Part shown: positions 23,756 to 35,552 of the stretch, in pieces
Position numbering within the stretch: position 1 is the stretch's first letter
How the letters are laid out: each line of letters opens with the position of its first letter
Translations under genes and position numbers: made by a program
NCBI GenBank assembly: GCA_025531455.1
Contig: JAMYHL010000013.1
Span: 186,001 to 250,000, forward strand
DNA from: Apiotrichum sp. Y4204
Lineage: Eukaryota; Basidiomycota; Tremellomycetes; Trichosporonales; Trichosporonaceae
DNA: 64,000 nt
Direction: 5' to 3'
Notes under the pieces: generated by a model
Databases searched by the model: none
Told to the model about the DNA's origin: nothing
Seen by the model: the letters and a program-made list of their open reading frames with translations, nothing else

Positions 23756-25398
23756 ATGCCGCCCGTCAACCCCCTCGACGTCCCCATGGACGAGGCCGGA
23801 AACGCCGCGCCGCCCCCGCCCTACCCCGGCGTCGACCTCACCCCGACCCCGCACCTGCAGAACCGCCCCCGCCTTCCGGACAACTGCCGCAACCCGCGCC
23901 TCCAGTCGCGTAAGTATCAGGCTTGGGAACCGGGTGGCAAGTCGAAAGTCGAAAGTCGAGTCACGTCGCGTCGCTGCGTCGCGTCGGGCCGCATCCGGAC
24001 TAACGCGTCGTGCTGCGCCGACCTACCACACCCTGGCGTATTCCTGTTGTTACTCACATACTCACCCCAGTCCCCGACGATGCGCTGCTCGTCAAGTTCC
24101 AGACGATTGTCCGCGACGGAAAGGAGATAATCATTGGCCGCATCAAGGTTCCCACTGTGAGTCGATTGTACGGCTGCTGCGCCCCTTTGCCACCGCCCGC
24201 AAACGGGATGCTTTAGTGCAGTGGCTATTGTGGGCTAAAGAAACGCCCCTTGCCTATCCGTATGCCCGTGATCGGCGAGGATGGTTCGCATGCATCCGGC
24301 TGTATTGATACCACTCAATCCCAGTCACCCTTCCCACACACATGCTGACTCAGTAGCCCGGCCCTAACCAGCATGCCTTTATTCTCCGCCGTTACGACAC
24401 AAACGCTGTCTCGCTCACCACCATGTACAAGGTCGCGTTCCCTGGTGCGAGCGAGGCGGATGAGAAGCGCGAGATGGACTGGGTACGATCATGCGGACGG
24501 GTTTGCCGCATCGTGGCCGGGCAGTGCTGATCCCGCAGGTTCGCTCCTCCTATGACACGCGCAACGTCAATGGCAGCCGTGACTTTAACGGCGTCCGCCT
24601 CGCTGGGCAATGGTATGTGGATCTCGACAAGAGTAATGCTGATCTATGCAGGGTGAGCCGCGACCTCGCCATTCACCTTGCGCCCGCGTACGGCCTCCAC
24701 AACTTGATTGTTGCCCTCGGCCGTGCCGAGCCTGACCCTAACGTTTCCTATCGCAAGTCGCAGCGTTCGCAGCAGGCCTCGGAAGACCTTGCTCGTTCGC
24801 GTGCCGCTGCCCGTGCTGAGGAACCTACTGGCAGCCGTGCCGTTCCCGCCGTCGCCGCGCCCGAGCAGACTTCTCGCACTCCCAAGCGCGTCCGTCGTTC
24901 TGGAGACGACACTCCTTCAGAGGACACTCCTCGCCGCGTGACTGTCGAAGCCACTACCACTGTCACTGCCCCTGCCGGAGCTGCGATCGACATGAACGCG
25001 GAGATTGAATCAGCCAAGCAGCTGGTCCGCGACTTAAAGCGCGAACTGCAGCTCCGCGCCGCCGCTGGTGACGAGCTCGAGGAGACTGGATATGCAGAGG
25101 CTGAGGGCAGCGGCAGCAGGGGTGTCAAGCGCGGCGCGACCGAGGAGGGCGCGACAATCTCAAGTGGTGCCGCCCGTGGAGCTGACCGCACCATACGCAC
25201 GAACAAGCGTCTCCAGGCTGAGGGCAGCTCGGCGGTTCAGGTGGTGAAGAAGGCGGCGTTTGGTGCGGCGCTCTTTGGACTCGGCGCCTCTGCGGCCATG
25301 TGAGTATCGTGTTTGTGAACGCACGGCCCTATTGTTCCCCATTGCTAACACCCAGGTGGTTCCCGCAGATTGCCGAGTTCGCGTCGAGCTACCTGTAA
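23756..25398 (+). CDS. BQT4: Bqt4-like inner nuclear membrane protein with KilA-N/APSES-like domain
   Basis: Six exons: 23756-23909, 24071-24156, 24357-24482, 24539-24612, 24652-25299 and 25356-25398 (376 aa). Residues about 50-175 contain an APSES/KilA-N-like fold. It includes FILRRYDTNAVSLTTMYKVAFPGAS, an EMDWVRSSYDTR strand and LAGQWVSRDLAIHLAPAYGL, the pattern of Mbp1-type and Bqt4 domains. The middle is disordered, Arg- and Thr-rich with a basic TPKRVRRS motif. A short helix (EIESAKQLVRDLKREL) follows. The C terminus ends in a hydrophobic anchor (AAFGAALFGLGASAAMWF) just before the stop. APSES-like domain plus C-terminal tail anchor matches Bqt4, which tethers telomeres to the nuclear envelope in fission yeast. 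It could instead be another tail-anchored APSES protein. The last two exons split the anchor. Confidence 0.82.
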
Positions 25399-25952
25399 GA
25401 GTAGGCATATAACATACCCATGTCGTGTGAATACCTAGTTTGTGTGTAGGTGCCATAGTCTGAGTCCATACGATAGGTAGTAGATAGTAAGTGCCATAGC
25501 GTGTAGTGAGTCGCATCGAGAGTCGAGGTGGTGTCCGTGTGTCGTACGTAGTGTTTCTCTCTGGTTTATACCTTCTCGTTCTATAGCGTGCCGTAGGCTG
25601 CAGTAGGCGGCATCGCTTCCATATTCCACCCACATCCATTCATCCATATTCTGCTCGGGCGTGAGGGGGGACAGGAGCAGAGGTAAGTCGCGTGTCGTGC
25701 TCTCTCTCTATAGTCGTAGTCCGTAGCCCCGTAGCAACACACCAATATGCCCTATGGATGCTTACCTACAGCAGTGTTGATGATAGCGTGTATGAGTGGC
25801 ATAGGCGGCAATGCGGTACGAGCGACAGGACAAGACGCAGTGGTAGTGGCAGTGGCGGAGGGAGTCAGGGGAGTGTGGTAGTCAGTGACGAATCGAGCGC
25901 CATCCGCACCATCACCATCCTTGCTTTGACACAGATTGTTTCAACAGGAGAA

Positions 25953-26019
25953 GTCTTGACAGCAGGATGTCTTGACACGAGAATTTGCCGCGTTATGTCT
26001 CGACACGAGAAGTCTTGAC
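25953..26019. repeat. four spaced copies of GTCTTGAC-type octamer
   Basis: GTCTTGAC occurs at 25953, 25969 and 26012, with the variant GTCTCGAC at 25997. Two copies are followed by ACGAGA. Spacing is irregular (16, 28 and 15 bp), so this looks like a small degenerate repeat or a cluster of sites rather than a microsatellite. Confidence 0.6.
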
Positions 26020-26760
26020 GCGAGTCACCTCGGAGCGCCTGACATATCAGGCAGTACGATCGGCCACAAAAAAAACATCAAGGCAGCCACCAGCCAGTTC
26101 CGCAAATCAGCTGCTTAAGATCAGTCTAGCAATCCACTACAGTAGTTGCCAATCCCAGTACGCCAGAACCGTAAACTCGGCCCATGTATACAGTCAGTAG
26201 AAAGTGATAAGGGCAGTCTTCCGAACAAATGACAGCTGATATAACAATAACCTGTTCCAGTCCCGAGGTACCAGATGACGCATAGAGTCTGGGCTCTGGC
26301 GCTCTGGCCAGAGTGCGGGATACGGGAGATGCCGTCCAAAGCAGGGGAATCTAGATCCGAGGAAGAGGCGCGGGATCATCCCATGAGCTCGTCACGGTCG
26401 TCATCTGCAAGCTTACTACAAGCTTATGATAGGACTTGCCGGCCGGTGGACACCTCCGTGCCGCCCTCCCCACCGTCATACGCGATACAGGCTTTCTTGG
26501 TGGGCACAGACTGGTGTCCCCCGCTCCATCATAATGCGCGGCGTCGCACTCTGACTCCACACGCGTCACGCTCCGCCGCAAACTGTACCTTCAAAGATAA
26601 CCATCACTGCCGCAAATGAGATAGGCGGTGGTCAAACGTCACGATTCCCACACTACAACGCCCATGTGCCCACCAGAGGCGACTACCCCACTCCGGCGGC
26701 ACTATCGCGCACTAATCCTCTCCACCGATCCACCGGGGTCTACCCCACACTGCTCCCCGC

Positions 26761-26779
26761 GGGGGGGGGGGGGGGGGGG
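26761..26779. repeat. uninterrupted run of 19 G
   Basis: A homopolymer of 19 G follows CCCCGC and precedes CGATCGCC. It can form G-quadruplex or triplex structures in principle. Run length is also where sequencing is least reliable. Confidence 0.9.
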
Positions 26780-27975
26780 CGATCGCCGCTAGTGAGCTAG
26801 TGAGCTACTCCCCGATCCCCAACCCATTATCCCTGCCCATTGTGCCACTGTGGGCGGGCCACTGTGGGTCTGGCTAGAGCATACCATGCAGCACCCTAAT
26901 AAGGTACCTTTCATATCGATGATGTGATGTGGGCATTGCCGCACCGCGTTCCGAGCTGGGAGCTGGGCGTGGGAACGTGCCTCGCCACATTGCAATGTCG
27001 CAATCTCGCATGTCGCGATGCGGCAAGTGCGGTAGTGTGCCGCGCGATCGTTCTCGAGAGATGGAGCTTGGCGTACGGGATGCCGAGCTTGTGAAAGTGC
27101 GCCATTTCGGGGCGTGCCTCTGAACCGGGGAGCTGATGGGCTGGGTGGGTTCTGCTAGTTTGCTGGAATGTGCTGGTCGGTCTGGGGCATGATGCGGCAC
27201 AGATGGTGGGGTTGGGCGCTTCTAGCCACGACATCTGTGCCCCTCCATGATGCGCAATTGACCACCGACACTGCGGAACTGGATATCTGGCCGCAGTCGT
27301 GTTTCATCCGGCGGGTGTCGTCGTGTACGTAGTGTTGACGACCGCAAAGCATATGGCGATCACATGTCACATATCAGGCGGACCAACGGACCTGTTGCCT
27401 GTCACCTGTTGCGCATTGATACGACACATGTTGGTACGGCGGCACGAGACCTTGTCGCTATCGGCTGGTCTAGAACACGGTGAGGGAGACCTGTTTCAAG
27501 GCGATAAGGACGTGAGCCTGCTGGTCTCCTGGCCTCCTGGGACCGTTTCATGCACTGCGCAGGTCTGGAAGTCTGGCCCTAGTGGACGGAGCAGCAACCA
27601 CCTGTACTACTGTATACAGCTCCAAGCTCGCGAATCGCGAACTCTGCAGACATGCCGCAGACACAGCATACTGCGGCCAGTGCCACAGTGCATAGAGCAG
27701 CAGTACCTAAACAACACGGCAGCGCGGCACGATGACAACGAAAACATGCAAATCAAGCTTCCTCCCGCCTCCGGGCCGTGAGGGTGTCGGCATGCGGTGC
27801 GCTTGAGGTTGAGCTTGTGCTTGTGCGCTTGAGGTTGCCCGTGGATAGTAACTCTGGGTACCGCGGGCATGACGGATCCCGGATGCCACGAGTTAGTTTT
27901 TGGTCTATGTTTTCGCTGCAGTGCAGTACTGTAGTGCAGTGCGGATCACGAAGATCCAGGATGGAGGATTTGCAT

Positions 27976-28002
27976 GATCTGCACGATCTGCACGATCTGC
28001 AC
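27976..28002. repeat. 9-bp tandem repeat (GATCTGCAC) x3
   Basis: Three perfect head-to-tail copies of GATCTGCAC in a gene-free region. Probably a minisatellite seed with no coding role. Confidence 0.85.
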
Positions 28003-28477
28003 AGCTGCTTCGCGATTCTCACAGCTCACAGCATGCAGATCATGGCGATGCGCGGCCTGATCATCGGTCTGGCCCGTGCGCTGCGATAAGATTTGATTTG
28101 TCTGAGGTGATAGGTGATATATGGAGAGATGGAGTTGAAGATGGCACATCCTATGGTTATGCGGTGCACCCTTCGTCTGCACTGACATGGTGTGCCACCA
28201 GAGGAATATAGAAGAATAAACACGACTCGCAAGCACATCTCGGATCAAGAGGCGCCGCCGGGATGCACAGGTTGGACATGTGGACGTATCCTGTCTTTGG
28301 CAGATCATGACTGGTTCATGGCGGCGTTTGTGTCTTTTGTTGTGTCACTGTTTCATCGAGAGCACACCTGAGGCGCTCGGTGACGAAAGTGAGTGGCGGC
28401 TCAGTGGCGACTCTGCGCCTCTCTGCGGTTCGGAGTATTGTGCAGGACATGGCACGATGTCGATGAACACTGCATGT

Positions 28478-28516
28478 GACAGTCACGGCGTCACCCCAGT
28501 CCGCGCCGTGACTGTC
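28478..28516. repeat. 13-bp perfect inverted repeat with 13-nt spacer
   Basis: GACAGTCACGGCG at 28478-28490 is matched by its exact reverse complement at 28504-28516. They could form a hairpin or bind a dimeric factor. The longer flanks do not pair. Confidence 0.8.
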
Positions 28517-29355
28517 TAGAAGGAGTCTAGCAGTAGCGCCGGTCTCTTCGGCCCCATATAAACACGTATAGTGCGGCCTTCGGGGAACAAATCCGAGATC
28601 CGAGATAGCTAGATAGATGAGCAACAGACATGCCCCCGAGGCTCCGGGGATCCGAGAACGAAAGTCGCCATGCGGCGGCATGGACCAAGGTATCAAGTTG
28701 CGAGCTCACGTCCAATTGTGGGGAGACATGCTTATTCTTTGCCAACGCCCCCCAAGTGCAACAATTCATTTTCGCAACGCGGTGCAGAATCACATCAGAT
28801 CGCTATTGTGAACAATTTCAACGCGGTGCACACCGCGTGGCGCGTGCGTAAACAAAACCCAACTAACCCAACCAAACCCAACTTGTTTGCGATGCATTTC
28901 TCGGAGATTGGAGGGTTTTGGACATGGACCACGTACCCGAGTTTGCAAAGGCGGCGCAGCGGCGGACACGGCGGAGGGACAGGAGGGATAAGAGGGAACA
29001 CACCGGAATGAGTTTGGCCCGTTTGAGGGGGCTTGGCGTTGCTGGGCGGATTAAGCTCTGCAGCAGTGAGAGGAGGAGTCAGAGAAGAGTACTCTGACTT
29101 CCATCGGTCCTCGGCGCTTCTGCTTGCCTCCAACGCACGATGACAACCAAAGGAGCCGTGCATCCGTGCTGGCCCCCTAAATAGATGCCGTGCCAAGCGG
29201 CAGGGACAGGGACGAGGGCGAGCGACGCGGTGGCCCGAGAACGACAGCGAAACAGCGATACCGCGACTCACCGTCGCCGTCGCCGTACCGCCCCTGAACC
29301 CCCGGCCGGCGGTGCCGTGCCGTCGCCGTGCCGCTGCTGCAAGCTGCAAGGCTAC

Positions 29356-29391
29356 AGTGCCGCGAGTGCCGCGAGTGCCGCGAGTGCCGCC
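29356..29391. repeat. 9-bp tandem repeat (AGTGCCGCG) x4
   Basis: Three perfect copies of AGTGCCGCG are followed by a fourth, AGTGCCGCC. GC-rich minisatellite in a gene-free region. Confidence 0.85.
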
Positions 29392-31681
29392 GGCCGTGCC
29401 CCGTCACGCCGAGGCGGTGTGCTGGGATCGTACACACTTTAATTCTCTAAGCCCGCCTCGGGTCCCGTACTCTGTCTCTGCTGCTGCAGTGTTTGGGGGA
29501 GAAGCGCGATCATATTCCTGCAAACCGTGCTGTGGCTGCTTGCCGTCCTCGAGCTCTCCCAAGCTCTCAGTTTCTCGGCACCGCACCCAAGACTTGTGCA
29601 GTCGTCATCGCCGGCAGCCGGCAGGTCGGCTGTCTCCCTCTCTTTCTCATGTCCTCCCGCCGTGCAGTGCGTTGCCAGCTGCCAGCCGTGCGTTGCCCAC
29701 CCCTGCAGCTAGCGGCCGCCGCGTCCGACGCGGCGGCGATGCGATATCTACTACTGCTTTCTGTTGGGTCCCTCTTTGTGTGGACGGAATCCTGATCCTG
29801 GGTTTCTTATTCATGTGCACGCCACTGAGCTTGACACATACAGTACCCATTCATACATACAGCGGTCGTCAGTTCGCCCTGGGAACACCATACCTCGAAA
29901 CCCATAATACCATTGGTACCGGTTGTCGTGTCTACGGTGGCTACAGATTGCTATTACCGACGTACGGTACCGACTCCTGGAGGTGACGCAGCGCGACGGC
30001 GACGACGACCCGAGACCCTTCCACCTTCCAGCACTTGCTGCGTCTGCCTCTCCCTCTTCATTTGCTCTCCACCCTACTATCTTGTGTCGTTTCTCCTTTC
30101 CCTGTCAGGCGGCACCACATTTTTACCCTTTCCTTACTCGTTCTACGGGCTGCTGTTTGCGGGCCCGCACACTACGCACTACGCCTGGCACCACAGGGCC
30201 CACAGCGCACACATTTAGAGGTCTAGAGCCTATTTTGCATTGCATCACCGCCGCCACCAAAAAGGTGCGCACAAGACAAGACCCAAGACCAAGCCGACGG
30301 CGCCAACTGTCTTCCAGCCAATAAGACGAGACACAAGTAGAGAGACACAGGCGCAGAACGAAGCGGTAGATTGTTTATTATCGGAAAGAACAAGGGAGGG
30401 AGAGAGAGACTGTTAAGGGTAACAAAAAAAGTGAGGGTCCAAGACACACACACACACACATATACACACATATCCATTATTGCCAGTCGATCGACTCGTA
30501 CCGCCCCTCCCCCTTCTCCTCTCTCCCCCCTCTCTCCCCATCTCTCTCCCTGTGTGCCGTTCCTCTCCTCTTGTGCCTTTGTAGCCCTCCTTCTGTACAT
30601 TGCGTGTTCGCCACCAAAAAAAAAGAGGGCACCACCACCACCACCAGTGCCATCATCGACATCATCACCATCACCACCCCCCCGCATTTGTATTTTGTGT
30701 GCATCCCAAACTGGACCAACACCACAAACCAACCTCCACTGTGCACAAACTGCCCATCTCGTACAGTACATACTACTACAGCACGATCCCGGGGACAACC
30801 ACCACCAACACACACCTGTGCACAATCTCTTACTTTACCTCCTTCTGTCGCACACTCGCACACACTAGCACTTCCGCTTCCGCATTCATCTCTCTACACA
30901 CACTTCATCACCACCACTTTATCGTCACGCATCGATTAATTCCACTCGACTTGACCGACTCCATCGCCGCCCATCAACCACACGCGGCCCAACTCGAGTG
31001 ACACCCAGACCCCTCTCTCCCCTTGCTCTTCACCACCTGGCACCACCACACCACACCACACCAACCCCCAGACCCCGGCCACCGGATACCGGCACGCTCG
31101 CGCATGGTGCTCGGTGCACACGCGCACACCCCTCCTTCCATCTAGTCTTCGTTGCTGCTGAGCGCATACCCACTGCGTGCTCGCATTCGCACACCACTCG
31201 CAGCTCATTACCATACCACACCAAATCGCGGCACTTTCGACCATCGCGCTGCCAGTAATTTGACCACCATCCTTCGCTAGCACTCGCGTCAGCACCACAC
31301 CGCCACACGGCGCACACCTCGAACACCGCGCATACAGCTCTTCTGCGACAGATCTTGGGATCTTGCATCTTGGACTCGTATCATATCTCCACACACCACA
31401 CACACACACACACACGGACACTACCCGCACCGTCATCTCATCTCGCCTGATCCCCATCGTGACTCTGTCCGTCACCCATCGTCATCTCATCACCCAATTC
31501 CTCCCCCGACATCACCACCACCACGATCTCCTAGACTATCTCTTAGCCACCAGTCCGACGCACTCGCCGCATTTGGCAAGGTGAACCCCCACCTCGCATT
31601 TCGCCAGGCTACACTCTGGCCACCGCTCTCCATTGTCCTCCAACCTCTCTCCACCACCACAACGTCACACCTACCACACGA

Positions 31682-34600
31682 ATGGCGGCCACAGCCCGCC
31701 CACTGATGTCGGCGAACCAGCTCCCGGGCCCAGCGGGCCCTCTTGGACCACCTTCCCAGCTCGTCAGGCCTCAACCACCTCGTTCTGGGTCAACCCCGCC
31801 CTCGCCCGTAACGATGCGCCAGTTGTCCCCCACGCGACCTCTCTCGAGTCTCGGGTTTGGTGGAGCGTCTGCAGCGGGCTCCTCCAGCGGCGTCAGGCAG
31901 CCGCGCCCCATGACCATCTCCCGGCAGCGACCCACATTGATAATTGGCAGCAGCAGCGGCAGCAGCACTTCGCTGGACCCGCCGCGGCGCTCCTCTATTG
32001 CCGCGGATTTCTGGAGCCAGAACTCGTCGGCATCAGGCTCCAATTCCGCAAGCGTAGTCGGAACGCCCGGCCGACCCTCCCGTCGGCAGTCGACTCGCGA
32101 GCAGGAGCGCCCACAGCACACCCTCCCCACCCGCTCGAAATCAGCAAAAGACAAGCGCCGAGAAGCCGCTTTCTTGTCGGAAAACGAGGGCGCAGCTCTC
32201 TCAGATGCAGAAGTGTGAGTACGAGGGAGAACTGCGCGTGCGCGATTGCGCTAGTGCGGCGAATGGACGGCGACGTAGCCTGAAGCCACTTACAGCCTCC
32301 TGAAGACCACAATGGCTCACAACAGTACCGAGACGCCTCTGCTTCGCCTTCAGCGTGACCCAGAGACGGGAAAGAAGATGATCAACCAGTATCTGGTGCG
32401 TAGACCAGCTTTTGTGGCTTCAATGCGCGTACTCACCCCGCAGGTCATGCAGGAGATTGGCTACGGCACCCATGGCCGCGTGCGTTTAGGCCGCGACACC
32501 AGCGTCGACATGTCGCCCGACGGCGGCGACCTTGAGGCTGACCTTGCAACCGGGTCCGGAAACCTCTACGTGAGTGGATAAGAGCGCACGGGCTCAGGGC
32601 GCGCTCGGGCAACTGGAGGGGCGTGCACGTCTGACCGGCAGGCTATCAAGATCGTGGAGCGAAATCCGAAAAAGAAGCGTCTTGCAGGGCTTGGACGCCA
32701 ACGCAACTTGGGTCGCACCGATGGTGCTAAGCGCGTAGCAGAGAACGAGTACGTACAGTGGGAACAAAGGACAACAAGACGAGAGAACTCACACTTCAGA
32801 ATCCGCAAAGAGATTGCCATCTTCAAAAAGGTGCACCACCCGAACGTGGTTCGTATGAAGGAGATTATCGATGACCCCGAGTCAAGCAAGCTCTACATGG
32901 TTCTCGAGTACTGTGAGGGCGGCGAGGTGCAGTGGAAGGGCGTCAATGGCCCCACACTGTCTCTTGCGGAAACGCGGAACATCTTTCGGGATGTTCTCCT
33001 TGGCCTCGAGTATCTGCATCACCAGGGAATCATCCACCGTGACATCAAGCCAAGCAATTTGCTAATCTCCAATGGGACGGTAAAGATTGCCGACTTTGGT
33101 TGCTCCCACTACTCGGAGGCACTCCTTGCCGCTTCCTCGCAGGGTGGCGAGGGCGAGGCCTATGTGGACGACATTGAACTGGCCAAGACAGCGGGCAGCC
33201 CAGCTTTCTTCGCCCCTGAGATGTGCTACTCGGACGACGTTGATGACCTGCCGTCAGCAACAACAGAGACGCGCCCTCCATTGACCGTCATCCACAAGAC
33301 CTCAAAGCCCCCATCGTCCGACACACAGCCGCACCCCACCACCGATCCCACCGAGGTAGAGCAATCGATCGTGAACGCCTTGCGAGCCAAGCACCGGCAC
33401 CCCATCACAAACGCGATCGATGTGTGGGCCCTTGGTGTCACCCTCTACTGCCTTCTCTTTGGCAAGACCCCATTCGACGCTGCGAATGAGTACCTTCTCA
33501 TGCAGGTTATTCCAACAGCACAATACCCCATCCCAGCAACGATGAGCAGCGACCAGCTGCCAACAGGCGCCGACCCCCCTGAAGAGGTCAAGGAGGCCCT
33601 CGACCTGCTATCACGACTTCTCGAAAAGGATGCCATAAAGCGAATCTCCCTCGAGCAGGCAAAGGTGAGCAATCAAGAATCGTACATTCGCTGACCTCAG
33701 CAACACCCGTTCACGCTCCGTGGAATGCAGGACCCACAGGGTTGGCTCGCGAGGACGGACCCGCACGCTCAGACCCGTGTGACCGTGACTCACGACGAGG
33801 TAACGGCAGCAGTCACCAGTGGTGGCTTGCGAGAACGCTTCAAGAAGCGGTTCAAGTCCTTCTCCCACAAGCTCGGCTTTCTTGGTGGCCGGGGGAGGAG
33901 TCATAGCGTGACTCAGCAGCACACCGACAGCGAGATTAATGATCAATCTCACTCCCACTCGGGATCCGGTTCTGGGCCAGATGGACCACCGAGCCGCCGG
34001 ACGGGAGAATCATCTCAGTCTGCCATTTCTGGAGCCAACCTCGCTCGTCGACTGTCGCTCCTTACAACGGGAGGCTACCGGACGCGCGGCAATTCCCACG
34101 GATCCTTCAATACCGAATCGCCCCGGCCCCAGGGCTTGCTTGCTTCTGCGATGGAGCGCAACGCTTCGCTAAGAGACGACTCGCCCACCCCTGTCCCAGA
34201 GGACTTCTCTCGGTCGCAGTCGGCCAACTGCTCCGCCGACTCCACACCACGGCAGCTCCCGTCCATGGCGTCGCTTGACAAGATCCGTGCCGAGGCGACG
34301 GCAAGCCCGATCGACCACACTCGGCGTGGCTCGGTCCCCGACATTGAGCGTCGTCCACGATCTTCATCCAACGCTTCCAGCGCGGGGTCGCTTTTCAACG
34401 CTCTTGGACGAGGAATTTTCTCCCGCGAGAGCAGCAAACGGGGCTCGCACCGAAGCAACGGCCAGCCGATCATCAAGCGGCCGTCATTTGGGTCCAACGA
34501 GGAGCAAGAGAATGTTTTTGCCTCCTCGCTCGACTCGTCGAACCCTACGGTCTTCGGCACCAGCGTCTCTGACAGCCACCCGAAGGAGTTCCTCCACCGT

Positions 34601-35404
34601 TCCAGTGCGGACGATCTCCGGCGGCCAAGCATGGAGACGTTTGAGTCGGGGTCGCCCGGCTCCATCAGCGGCATGAATGGCAACGGGCTGCACAACCCGA
34701 TGCACTCGCCGGAGCGTGCGGAGCGTATGCACATGTTCGAGTCGCGCTTCCGCGGGGACTTTGGTCCTCCGAGGCGCGGCAGCACCCTCTCCGAGGACAT
34801 TCGTCCTGTAATGGAGGATGAGGAGGTCGATTGGGAGGGTGACATGCCTGACTCTGACGACGAGTTGTCGGAGGAGGAAGAGGACGGCCTCCCACCCGGC
34901 CACGGCATCACTTCCGCCCCTGCTGATTGGAACCTCGCCGCTGCCCTCGAGGAGATTGAGCGCAAGCAACAGAAGTATTCCCCCGCCAACTCGCCTGTGC
35001 GCACCACTGCCATGCTCCGTGGTGAGCGCGGACGGTTGTCCAAGCCGCCATCCGCATACAACTCGTTTGGCTCGACGCAGTCTATACCCTCAATTTCCTC
35101 GGGCTCGGCTTCTGCTCCACACATTCCCGTTCCCTACCGTGTCCCGCCCTCGGCGTACCGTGCCAAGAGCCCCCTCGGCGAGACCTTGGCGACCTCGTCG
35201 CTCCCCGCCTCCCTTCCGGCATCTCTTCCCGCCTCCCTTCCTGCCTCTCAAGGCCCATCCACTCCCGAGCGCTTCCAGGACGCGGACGAGGACGACGGCC
35301 TCGTCCTCGGCACCCGCCTCGGCACCCGCCGCGGACGCAAGGGAAGCAGCCTCTCCCGCAACAGCTCGCTCATGAGCCGCAGCCCCCACAAGGCCATTGC
35401 TTAA
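31682..35404 (+). CDS. Snf1-activating / CaMKK-type Ser/Thr kinase (Ssp1/Sak1-like)
   Basis: Six exons: 31682-32214, 32296-32395, 32444-32569, 32642-32748, 32800-33664 and 33701-35404 (1144 aa). A 180-residue Ser/Pro-rich N-terminal extension precedes the kinase domain at about 220-570. Landmarks are IGYGTHGRVRLGRD (P-loop), YAIKIV, EIAIFKKVHHPNVVRM, HRDIKPSNLLI, ADFGCSHY and AGSPAFFAPEM, then DVWALGVTLYCLLFGKTPFD. HRDIKPSNLL with GSPAFFAPEM is typical of CaMKK, LKB1-pathway and yeast Sak1/Tos3/Elm1 kinases, which phosphorylate the Snf1/AMPK activation loop. An insert of about 60 residues lies between APEM and the DVWALG helix. The tail of about 570 residues is disordered. It has many RxxS motifs, an acidic run at about 34825-34890 and a tandem SLPA repeat at 35200-35245. 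The exact paralogue is not resolved. Confidence 0.9.
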
Positions 35405-35552
35405 CGGCCATGGCCAGTGTCACACCATCATCAGATTTTGCATTCATAGATGACATCTGTTTGTATCATGTAGAGACAGCCCCATGCAAGTCTCAGTCTA
35501 CGTCAAATCCACTCTATACACATTTTACTAATCGCGGGCTGGCTGGGTGCCA

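Larger units (their letters stand above)
25399..31681. other. 6.3-kb region without recognisable genes
   Basis: I find no frame with gene-like codon use, splice structure or known motif, in strong contrast to the packed genes on both sides. The region contains simple repeats and a 19-G run, described separately, plus CA/TC-rich sequence from about 30430 to 31660. The last 1.3 kb is pyrimidine-rich and probably the promoter and long leader of the kinase at 31682. No transposase, reverse transcriptase, terminal repeats or tRNA were recognised. Non-coding RNA genes cannot be excluded by eye. Confidence 0.45.

Noticed and set aside
34075..35124. 349-codon minus-strand open frame within the Snf1-activating-type kinase gene
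   Set aside because: Antisense shadow of the Ser-rich disordered tail of that kinase.
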